From assembly GCF_003061515.1 (NCBI RefSeq), contig NZ_CP028924.1, positions 4,154,001-4,218,000 of the forward strand: a stretch of DNA of 64,000 nucleotides, in the 5' to 3' direction. The notes under the pieces are model-generated. The model searched no databases. It was given only the letters and a program-made list of their open reading frames with translations, and was not told the DNA's origin. This document shows, piece by piece, positions 57,425 through 64,000 of the stretch (positions within the stretch are counted from its first letter, which is position 1; every line of letters starts with the position of its first letter). This stretch comes from Colwellia sp. Arc7-D (GTDB taxonomy: Bacteria; Pseudomonadota; Gammaproteobacteria; Enterobacterales; Alteromonadaceae). A program made the position numbers and the translations under genes.

Positions 57425-59341
57425 ATGTTTAAATTTACAACGACGTTGAAGTCTATAACGCATTTATTTTTAGCTGTATTACCTTGTCTAAGTTATGGCT
57501 ATACGGTCCCCGAGCCAAGTACCACTGAAACCATGACTATTTCTTATAATAAGTCGATAAAATCACTCGACGATAGTCGTACCAGTGACAATATTATGGT
57601 GCATCCCGAGCAAACTGTTCAAGCTCCGAATACGGTGGCAAATATAATTACACAGCAAGCAGGCGTTGCGCTCAATGGCCAAGGAGGATTATTTCAAAGT
57701 TACAATATTAGAGGCTTTAGTCGCTCACGTATTAAAACAGAAGTCGATGGCATACCTATTATCACCGATCGACGTGCAGGCAATGCCGTTTCTTTTATTC
57801 CAAGTGAATTAATTTCTGGGGTTTATATTCAAAAAGGACCTCAATCCACTTTATACGGTTCTGACGCCATGGGTGGCGTTATTAGTATTGCCACTAACGC
57901 ATTTAATAGCTCAGCAGTGGGCATAACCATGCAGCCTCAAGATAATGCACAACATATTTGGGCACGCTTTAATGGTGAGTCAATTAGCGCCAGTGTAATT
58001 CATCGTCAAGCCGACAATGGACGTTCTCCAAGTAATGAAGGTACCTCCAGCACTGAACTGAACACTCAATATCAACAACTGGCCGCCACTTTATCGGCAG
58101 CATTCACGTGGCATGATATTGATATTTTTGCTTCGAGTATTATCAGCCAAGGTGATGACATTGGAAAAAGTTCCAGTACCTTTCCTCAGCAACGGATCAG
58201 TAGCTATCCACAAGACGATCACTTGTTGTCACAAATTGAATTTTCATCACTAGGACAATGGAAAGTAAAACTCTATCAACATCAACAACAATGGCAAACA
58301 CACATAGTTCGTCTAGATGACAACCAAGCAACAGCCAGAAGTAATATCACTGACTACCAATCAAACACCTATGGTGCTTATGGCTCTTGGCTTGTAGATA
58401 ATACCGTACTCGGCCTAGAGTGGTTCGGGCGTCATAATATCGATATTAGTGAGCGTGAATTTACTAGTGGTGGCGAGCTTGCTTGGGCAAAAACCGTGGT
58501 TGATGCCGATGAAGATACTTACGCAGCGTATATTTTACATGATTGGCATGTTAACAAACTCACCCTAGCTACAGGTGCACGATTTGACAGTATTAATGTC
58601 TCTGCTCAACAGCAAACTAAACGCGATAATTTTTTATCCTTATCTGCTGATATTTCTTACACACTATCAGCACAAACTTTCGCCAGCATACAAATCGCGA
58701 ATGCGTTTCGCTTTCCAACAGTAAGTGAACTCTTTTTTTCTGGTGAAACACCCAGAGGGAATACCCAAGGAAATATGGATCTTGAACCTGAACAAAGCCT
58801 AGGGTTGCAAATATCGATAAACCACCAGTTAACACCTGAATTTTCCACACGTTTTAATGCCTACCATTATGATATTGATGACTATATAGAACGCTACACT
58901 CTCGATAACATTCGCTATTACCGTAACAGCGAGCGCGTAACGATCAGAGGCTTTGAACTCATTAATGATTGGCGCATTAACCCACAATGGCAAACAAGTT
59001 TAGGATTACAGTGGCAACAATCGCGTGATATAAATAACAATACGGTTGATGATGGTTTACCCAAAGCACTTAAATGGGCACTAAATTGGCAACATAATGC
59101 AATTAATATCCGTCAGCAATTAACGGTATTGCTCGAACGTTCTGATGTTGGTCCATCAGAAAGCACACAAGCTAGTGAACTTATTTGGCAAATAACAGGG
59201 GACTATCAACTCAGTGAAGATATAACCTTAAGTATGTCGATACTTAATATCACCGACAATGAATATCGAGCCTCAAGCGACGAAGACGCCGCTTATCAAC
59301 CTGAGCGTACTATCAATATAAGTGGCTTATGGCGCTTTTAA
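57425..59341 (+). CDS. TonB-dependent outer-membrane receptor
   Basis: 638 residues from ATG 57425 (TTG 57419 also in frame). The signal peptide (about 1-27) is followed by a TonB-box-like segment (ETMTISYNK) and the plug domain (about 60-165, with NIRGFSRSRIKTEVDG and GPQSTLYGSDAMGGVISI). A 22-strand barrel ends in a terminal Phe (ISGLWRF). The C-terminal NITDNEYRASSDE motif is typical of siderophore or heme receptors. Substrate unknown. Its place in a Fur-box operon points to a ferric chelate. Confidence 0.93.
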   Translation: MFKFTTTLKSITHLFLAVLPCLSYGYTVPEPSTTETMTISYNKSIKSLDDSRTSDNIMVHPEQTVQAPNTVANIITQQAGVALNGQGGLFQSYNIRGFSRSRIKTEVDGIPIITDRRAGNAVSFIPSELISGVYIQKGPQSTLYGSDAMGGVISIATNAFNSSAVGITMQPQDNAQHIWARFNGESISASVIHRQADNGRSPSNEGTSSTELNTQYQQLAATLSAAFTWHDIDIFASSIISQGDDIGKSSSTFPQQRISSYPQDDHLLSQIEFSSLGQWKVKLYQHQQQWQTHIVRLDDNQATARSNITDYQSNTYGAYGSWLVDNTVLGLEWFGRHNIDISEREFTSGGELAWAKTVVDADEDTYAAYILHDWHVNKLTLATGARFDSINVSAQQQTKRDNFLSLSADISYTLSAQTFASIQIANAFRFPTVSELFFSGETPRGNTQGNMDLEPEQSLGLQISINHQLTPEFSTRFNAYHYDIDDYIERYTLDNIRYYRNSERVTIRGFELINDWRINPQWQTSLGLQWQQSRDINNNTVDDGLPKALKWALNWQHNAINIRQQLTVLLERSDVGPSESTQASELIWQITGDYQLSEDITLSMSILNITDNEYRASSDEDAAYQPERTINISGLWRF

Positions 59342-59374
59342 TTCACACAAACATCAAAGAACAAACGAGTAGTG

Positions 59375-59899
59375 ATGAACTTTAATAGAATCAACCGCAG
59401 CACCCATCGATGGGCAAGTATAGCTATCGCCATACCCTTTTTGGTTATTTTAGTGACAGGGATTTTACTGTTATTAAAAAAAGAAGTTGAATACATTCAG
59501 CCAGCGAGCACAAAAGGTCAGTTCAACCAGCCCAGTATCAGTTTTTCGCAAATACTCACCATTGCTAAAACAGTAAAAGTTGCAGAAATAGACTCTTGGC
59601 AAGCCATAGATCGCTTAGATGTACGACCAAATAAAGGCATTATCAAAATACGCGCGAAGTCGCACTGGGAAATTCAAATTGATGCCACAACCGGAGAGGT
59701 TTTAAAAACGGCCTTTCGACGTTCAGATATCATTGAGCAGTTGCACGATGCAAGTTACTGGCAAGATAAAGCAAACCTCTGGTTTACACTGCCAATTGCC
59801 GTCATCATGATTGTCATCTCAATTACTGGGATCATTTTATTCTTTTTACCTTATTACCGCCGCAACAAAAACCAAAAGCTATTGAAAAATAAGCACTAA
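59375..59899 (+). CDS. PepSY-associated membrane protein
   Basis: 174 residues from ATG 59375. An N-terminal membrane helix (FLVILVTGILLLL) preceded by NRSTHRWASI, a periplasmic PepSY-like region (about 40-125, ending near GEVLKT) and a C-terminal helix (about 132-158, IAVIMIVISITGIILFF) give the PepSY_TM layout in short form. His residues in STHRW and EQLHDAS are the positions seen in PepSY-type reductases. Such proteins are often found beside TonB receptors and are thought to act in reduction of imported ferric siderophores. Last gene of the iron-regulated set. Confidence 0.85.
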   Translation: MNFNRINRSTHRWASIAIAIPFLVILVTGILLLLKKEVEYIQPASTKGQFNQPSISFSQILTIAKTVKVAEIDSWQAIDRLDVRPNKGIIKIRAKSHWEIQIDATTGEVLKTAFRRSDIIEQLHDASYWQDKANLWFTLPIAVIMIVISITGIILFFLPYYRRNKNQKLLKNKH

Positions 59900-60072
59900 T
59901 TTATTTAAAGATAATAGCAGTAATCAATGTTTTGGACCAATGAAGCTATAAGTGTTCCTAAACCTGAGACTAAGCCATGACGATTAATAGCGAGAACATC
60001 CAAGCACCAAATACCTATTCAAGTTAGTTAGTTTCATTTCATCTTATTTGTTATGATCTCTTTATAAAGAAA

Positions 60073-60093
60073 AAACGTATATCGATTACGTTT
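60073..60093. promoter_or_regulatory. 21-bp palindrome before the sigma-54 activator gene
   Basis: AAACGTA and TACGTTT flank a 7-nt centre (TATCGAT). The palindrome lies 15 nt before the ATG at 60109, immediately upstream of the Shine-Dalgarno AAGGGA. It may be an operator for autoregulation. Nothing else was seen in 59900-60072. Confidence 0.4.
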
Positions 60094-60108
60094 ATAAGGG
60101 AATAAAAT

Positions 60109-61437
60109 ATGCTACAGGTGCTATTGGTTGATGACGATGCTGAATTTACAGAAGTCGCGTGCCAAATAATAGAATTTTTAGGTCATGATGTTTATGTAGC
60201 GTCTACCTTAAAAGAAGCAGAAGAATGGTTAACCAATCAACAATTTGATCATGTTTTGCTTGATTTTATGTTGCCCGATGGCAGCGGCTTACACTTGATA
60301 GATTTTTTGAAAAAAAATCAACTTAGCCCTTATGTGACTTTAATAACAGGTCACCCTTCGGTAAAAGGTATGCTTGCAGGCTTGTGTGGTCCAAAAGTTA
60401 ACTACATTGTAAAACCATTACAACGCGAAGATATTGAAGCGACACTGAATAGAAACACCAAAAAGCCCAAAAAAATCAACAGTAAAATGCCAACATTACA
60501 CTTTGGTTGCCTTGTAGGTGAGTCAAAACCTATGCAAGAGCTATATACTATGATTGAGCGCGTAGCTAAAACCTCAGCTAACGTAATGCTCATGGGAGAA
60601 AGTGGTGTAGGTAAAGAAGTTGTTGCGAATGCAATTCATGCATCCACTGGCGCAACTGACCCCATCATTGCTACCAACTGCGGGGCTTTATCAAAAGAGT
60701 TAATTAGTAGTGAGCTGTTTGGTCATGAAAAAGGCGCATTTACAGGCGCGGTTGCTCGCAAAGAAGGGGTATTTGTTAGGGCCGGCAATGGCACACTTTT
60801 TCTTGATGAAATAACTGAAATGCCGCTCGACATGCAACCAAATTTATTACGCGCATTAGAAAATAAGCGTGTTATCCCGGTTGGTGGTACACAAGAAATT
60901 GAAGTTAATTGTCGTGTAGTTTCTGCTACAAACAGAACAATGGCTGAATTAGCTGAAGGAAAAGTAATTCGTGAAGATGTGTATTATCGTTTAGCCGTTT
61001 TTCCAATTAGCATCCCATCATTGAGCGAAAGAAAAGAAGACATTCCTTTACTTGCCGAAGTGTTTTTACAACAGCTGAACAATGAAAATGATGCAGAATT
61101 TGTTTGGACAACAGCACAATTAGAGACATTAAAAAATACCCCTTGGCCTGGTAATGTTAGGGAGCTTAGACACGCTATACACCGTGCTTTTATTATGAGT
61201 GAACCAGCAACCAAAACCATACAATTACCAAGTAGTTTTATCTCGCCCTTTGCTGCTGCAACAAATCAATCATCTGCCGTATCGGCAGGACAAACAATTG
61301 AAGGGCTTGAAAAAGAGCTTATTCGTGTCACCTTAGATAAAGTTGATGGCAACAAAACACAAGCAGCTGAAATGTTAGGCATAAGTACCAAAACCTTATA
61401 CAACAGATTACATGCTTACGGTGACTTTACAGATTAA
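60109..61437 (+). CDS. Sigma-54-dependent response regulator (NtrC family)
   Basis: 442 residues: a receiver (about 1-115, acidic DDD near residue 8, acceptor Asp in LLDFMLPDGSG, Lys in YIVKPL) and an AAA+ domain (about 135-365). The AAA+ domain has Walker A GESGVGKE, the sigma-54 contact loop GAFTGA and FLDEITEMPLD (Walker B). A C-terminal Fis-type helix-turn-helix (about 400-440, NKTQAAEMLGISTKTLYNRL) follows. It therefore activates sigma-54 promoters when phosphorylated. Its partner kinase may be the CHASE3 kinase downstream. First gene of a signalling cluster. Confidence 0.95.
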   Translation: MLQVLLVDDDAEFTEVACQIIEFLGHDVYVASTLKEAEEWLTNQQFDHVLLDFMLPDGSGLHLIDFLKKNQLSPYVTLITGHPSVKGMLAGLCGPKVNYIVKPLQREDIEATLNRNTKKPKKINSKMPTLHFGCLVGESKPMQELYTMIERVAKTSANVMLMGESGVGKEVVANAIHASTGATDPIIATNCGALSKELISSELFGHEKGAFTGAVARKEGVFVRAGNGTLFLDEITEMPLDMQPNLLRALENKRVIPVGGTQEIEVNCRVVSATNRTMAELAEGKVIREDVYYRLAVFPISIPSLSERKEDIPLLAEVFLQQLNNENDAEFVWTTAQLETLKNTPWPGNVRELRHAIHRAFIMSEPATKTIQLPSSFISPFAAATNQSSAVSAGQTIEGLEKELIRVTLDKVDGNKTQAAEMLGISTKTLYNRLHAYGDFTD

Positions 61438-61481
61438 TAGCAGAGTAAGTAGCTTTTAACAAACTATGATGAGGTAGTGCA

Positions 61482-61691
61482 GTGAATCAAGAAAACAACG
61501 ATATTAATCATTTAATACATGATACTCGAGCGCCTTTAAATAGAATTTCTATGCAGGCAGAATTAATCAAAATGGTGTTAGAAAACGATATGCCAAAGGA
61601 AAAAGCAATAGCTGCCATCGATAAAATACTGGTCGCTTGCCAAGATTGTAGCAAACGTTTGCAAGATATTGCTGAACTGTCTCAATCGTAA
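61482..61691 (+). CDS. Stand-alone histidine-kinase dimerisation (DHp/HisKA-like) protein
   Basis: 69 residues from GTG 61482 (AGG upstream). The sequence is a two-helix DHp hairpin: the H-box HLIHDTRAPLNRI (phospho-acceptor His14) followed by a second helix (AIDKILVACQDCSKRLQDIAEL). It has no ATPase domain, no sensor and no membrane segment. The spacing and the gene position between an NtrC-type regulator and a CHASE3 kinase suggest a phosphotransfer or kinase-interacting module. It is too intact at both ends (start, ribosome-binding site, stop) to be called a decayed kinase with confidence. Function inferred. Confidence 0.7.
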   Translation: MNQENNDINHLIHDTRAPLNRISMQAELIKMVLENDMPKEKAIAAIDKILVACQDCSKRLQDIAELSQS

Positions 61692-61763
61692 TGCTTTTTA
61701 TTGTATATCAAACGTTTATAAAAATATTTCAGATGGTAATAATTGACCAGAAAGCGAGTAAAC

Positions 61764-63242
61764 ATGCCCATTAAAAAGCTTTTCGAAAACGCAGTATTTA
61801 ACTGGGGGCTGATTACAAGTATCATCGTTATGGTGATAATAACTAATGGTTATTTAGCCATAAAAACCATTGAAGATTTATCTGATACTCAGGCCAGTTT
61901 ATATAATACCGGAGATATTATAGGGGAAATAAATAACTTACATAATTTAGTTTTGATGGCTGAAACAGGCCAGCGTGGCTATTTACTGACTGAAATACCA
62001 GAATATTTAACCCCCTATGAAGATGCATTAGATAGCTTAAGCGATCAACTTACCAATACCCGAAAACTTCGCTCCGAAGTACCAGAACAAACAGAGCGAA
62101 TTGCAGCTTTACTGATACTGGTAGAGCAAAAAACAAATGAATTAAAAAAGACCGTTGAATTAGCACTCGCTGACAAAGAAAAACGCGCGTTAAAACTTGT
62201 GATGACAGGTGCGGGTCGTAACTTGTATAAAGAGTTACGAGCCGAATTAGAATATATAAAAATACTCGAGATAAACCACCGAAACACCTTATTTGCCGTG
62301 CTTTCAACAGTTGAGCGAGAAGCAAAAGTTACTTTCGCTATTTCGGGTATTACCAGTGCTTTATTACTTTTAGGCTTAGCCTTTTTTGCCCGATTAAATA
62401 CCAAAAGTGAAGTAAAATATCGTCTTCAACTTGAACAACAAAATGAAGAATTAGCGCAAAAAGTTGCTGCTCGAACCAAAGAACTCACGCTTTATTCAGA
62501 TGAGTTATCACGCAGTAACCGTGAACTAGAAGATTTTGCCTTTGTAGCTTCACATGATTTACAAGAACCGCTAAGAAAAATTCGTGCTTTTGGTGACCGG
62601 TTACAAACAAACTACGCACAATCATTAGACGAAAAGGGCGCTGATTACATCAACAGAATGAAAAATGCGGCCGAGCGAATGTCAAATTTGATCAATGATT
62701 TGCTCGAGTTTTCGCGTATATCCACTCGCGGAAAACCTTTTACCAATGTGCCTTTACAACATCTTATTGAAAGTACCATTGGCGACATAGAGATCAGTAT
62801 AGAAGAAAGCGGTGCAAAAATTTTACTGGATGATTTACCCGAAATTAATGCTGACGCGAGCCAAATGCACCACCTTTTTATAAACTTAATTTCTAACGCG
62901 ATTAAGTTTCGAAAAGAAGATGTTAAGCCAATAATTATCATACAATATTGCCAACAAGAAATTGCTCAAGAGCAATGGCATATCATCACCGTAAAAGATA
63001 ATGGCATTGGCTTTGAACAAGAGTTTGCCGATAAAATATTTGTACCTTTTCAACGGCTACATGCCAGAACTGAATATAAAGGTACGGGGATTGGTTTAGC
63101 CATAAGCAGGCGAATTGTAGAAAGGCATGGCGGTAAAATTTCAGCAACCAGTATATTGGGTGAGGGAACACAATTCAGGATTGAAATTCCTGTTAATAAC
63201 ACTTTAATTAACTTAACTGGAGAAGATACTAATGCTAAGTAG
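61764..63242 (+). CDS. CHASE3-domain sensor histidine kinase
   Basis: 492 residues from ATG 61764 (TTG 61743 also in frame). A first membrane helix (about 12-32), a periplasmic CHASE3 domain (about 35-170, with MAETGQRGYLLTE) and a second helix (about 190-208) lead to a coiled coil (LEQQNEELAQKVAARTKEL). The DHp domain has the H-box FVASHDLQEPLRKIRAFG and the HATPase_c domain has N box LINLISNAIKFR, G1 KDNGIGF and G2 GTGIGLAISRRI. It resembles phytochrome-type kinases that pair with CheY-like Rcp1 regulators, and such a gene overlaps its 3' end by 11 nt. Confidence 0.93.
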   Translation: MPIKKLFENAVFNWGLITSIIVMVIITNGYLAIKTIEDLSDTQASLYNTGDIIGEINNLHNLVLMAETGQRGYLLTEIPEYLTPYEDALDSLSDQLTNTRKLRSEVPEQTERIAALLILVEQKTNELKKTVELALADKEKRALKLVMTGAGRNLYKELRAELEYIKILEINHRNTLFAVLSTVEREAKVTFAISGITSALLLLGLAFFARLNTKSEVKYRLQLEQQNEELAQKVAARTKELTLYSDELSRSNRELEDFAFVASHDLQEPLRKIRAFGDRLQTNYAQSLDEKGADYINRMKNAAERMSNLINDLLEFSRISTRGKPFTNVPLQHLIESTIGDIEISIEESGAKILLDDLPEINADASQMHHLFINLISNAIKFRKEDVKPIIIIQYCQQEIAQEQWHIITVKDNGIGFEQEFADKIFVPFQRLHARTEYKGTGIGLAISRRIVERHGGKISATSILGEGTQFRIEIPVNNTLINLTGEDTNAK

Positions 63243-63684
63243 TAAAGGTAAACCTTTCACTATTTTGATGGCCGATGACGATGAAGATGATCGTTTATTA
63301 ACACAAGACGCCTTACAAGAAAGTAGAGTTCGCAATAACTTATATTGTGTAGAAGACGGCGTGGAGCTACTCGAATACCTCAGAAGAGAAGGTAAATACG
63401 CAGATCCTGCCACCTCACCAAGACCGGGGTTAATTCTGCTTGATTTAAACATGCCAAGAAAAGATGGCAGAGAAGCACTGAAAGAAATTAAAGCAGATGC
63501 AGAATTACAAAATATACCGGTTGTTATTCTGACCACTTCAGGACAAGAAGAAGATAAAGTTAAAGGATATAACTTAGGCGCGGCATCTTATATTACTAAA
63601 CCGGTTAACTTTGAAGGTTTAGTAGAGCTAATGAAAGCGCTAGGTAAATATTGGATAGAATTTGTTGAGTTACCCAATGAATAA
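63232..63684 (+). CDS. CheY/Rcp1-like single-domain response regulator
   Basis: 150 residues, receiver only. Acidic DDDEDD near residue 16, acceptor Asp in ILLDLNMPRKDG, Thr in ILTTSGQ and Lys in YITKPV are complete. The extended loop with RREGKYADPATSPRPG is typical of the Rcp1 group that serves phytochrome-type kinases. It overlaps the CHASE3 kinase gene by 11 nt, so it is very probably its phosphorylation target. Confidence 0.93.
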   Translation: MLSSKGKPFTILMADDDEDDRLLTQDALQESRVRNNLYCVEDGVELLEYLRREGKYADPATSPRPGLILLDLNMPRKDGREALKEIKADAELQNIPVVILTTSGQEEDKVKGYNLGAASYITKPVNFEGLVELMKALGKYWIEFVELPNE

Positions 63685-63698
63685 ATTATAAAAAGCCA

Positions 63699-64000
63699 AT
63701 GAATATAAAAAATATGCCCACACCCGTTGCTCGTGTACTACTTGTTGAAGATGATGAAGATGATTACATTCTCACCAGTGAATATCTGAATCAGTTAGAC
63801 TCACATACATTTGAAATAGACTGGGTAACCAATCCAACAAAAGCACTGGAGCAGCTTAACCTTGGAAAGCATGATATTTGCCTGCTTGATTATCAGCTTG
63901 GTGCATACAATGGTTTAACGGTATTAGAAAAAGCATCAAAAGCCGGCTGTTCTACACCTATAATAATGTTAACAGGCCAATCAGACGAGACGCTTGATCA
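63699..64000 (+). CDS. Response regulator or hybrid signalling protein (cut by window edge)
   Basis: The frame is open from ATG 63699 to the window end, about 100 residues. A receiver domain begins at VARVLLVEDDEDDYILTSEYL, with the acceptor Asp in CLLDYQLGAYNGL and IIMLTGQ. What follows the receiver (PAS/kinase, GGDEF or nothing) lies outside the window. It starts 14 nt after the Rcp1-like gene and belongs to the same unit. Confidence 0.88.
   Translation, partial: MNIKNMPTPVARVLLVEDDEDDYILTSEYLNQLDSHTFEIDWVTNPTKALEQLNLGKHDICLLDYQLGAYNGLTVLEKASKAGCSTPIIMLTGQSDETLD

Overview
The window is about 64 kb of chromosome from an AT-rich gammaproteobacterium. Gene order and protein character point to the Alteromonadales, most likely Colwelliaceae (Colwellia/Thalassotalea type). 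This is inferred from conserved blocks (gmk-rpoZ-spoT-ridA-trmH-recG; rho-trxA-rhlB-gppA; tatABC-tatD; rsmD-ftsYEX-rpoH; ubiD-fre), from the many GGDEF/EAL proteins, and from a palindromic repeat of the type I associate with that family. No rRNA, tRNA, CRISPR array, prophage or transposase gene was seen.

Layout. 1-5.8 kb (minus strand): gmk, rpoZ, spoT, ridA, trmH and a recG cut by the window edge, with a 161-bp MITE-like element between spoT and rpoZ. 6.3-15.3 kb: small metabolic and unknown genes, an aromatic/aspartate aminotransferase, a DUF445 membrane protein, a periplasmic cyclophilin, a Tat-exported FecR-domain protein paired with a CHASE2 adenylate/guanylate cyclase, and an SDR. 15.4-25.4 kb: M16 lipoprotein peptidase, OmpA-like lipoprotein, MgtC-like protein, a diguanylate cyclase with a dead receiver, a BON protein, greB, a DedA-type protein and a GAF-EAL phosphodiesterase. 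25.6-34.1 kb: fre (broken by a 1-nt frameshift), ubiD, rho, trxA, rhlB, gppA, hemB. 34.2-46.7 kb: membrane GGDEF protein, tatD, tatCBA, an unknown secreted protein, a GAF-GAF-GGDEF-EAL protein, rpoH, ftsXEY, rsmD. 46.7-53.6 kb: serine hydrolase, a eukaryotic-type S-adenosylmethionine decarboxylase, yjaG, a long coiled-coil protein, SapC and a small secreted protein.

53.9-59.9 kb is the most distinctive part. A good Fur box and promoter precede a co-directional set: beta-barrel protein with a CPMC motif, Tat-exported FMN-binding protein, ApbE flavin transferase without a visible signal peptide, four-helix His-rich membrane protein, Tat-exported Rieske protein, TonB-dependent receptor, and PepSY membrane protein. 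Together they read as an iron-regulated periplasmic electron-transfer module coupled to ferric-chelate uptake. The ApbE/FMN-binding pairing suggests flavinylation in the cytoplasm before export of the folded protein.

60.1-64 kb is a signalling cluster: an NtrC-type sigma-54 activator, a 69-residue protein consisting only of a histidine-kinase dimerisation/H-box segment, a CHASE3 sensor kinase, a CheY/Rcp1-like receiver and the start of a further receiver protein.

Second-messenger genes are frequent: (p)ppGpp (spoT, gppA), c-di-GMP (four GGDEF/EAL proteins) and a class III cyclase. Three of the proteins encoded here look like substrates of the Tat translocase encoded in the same window.
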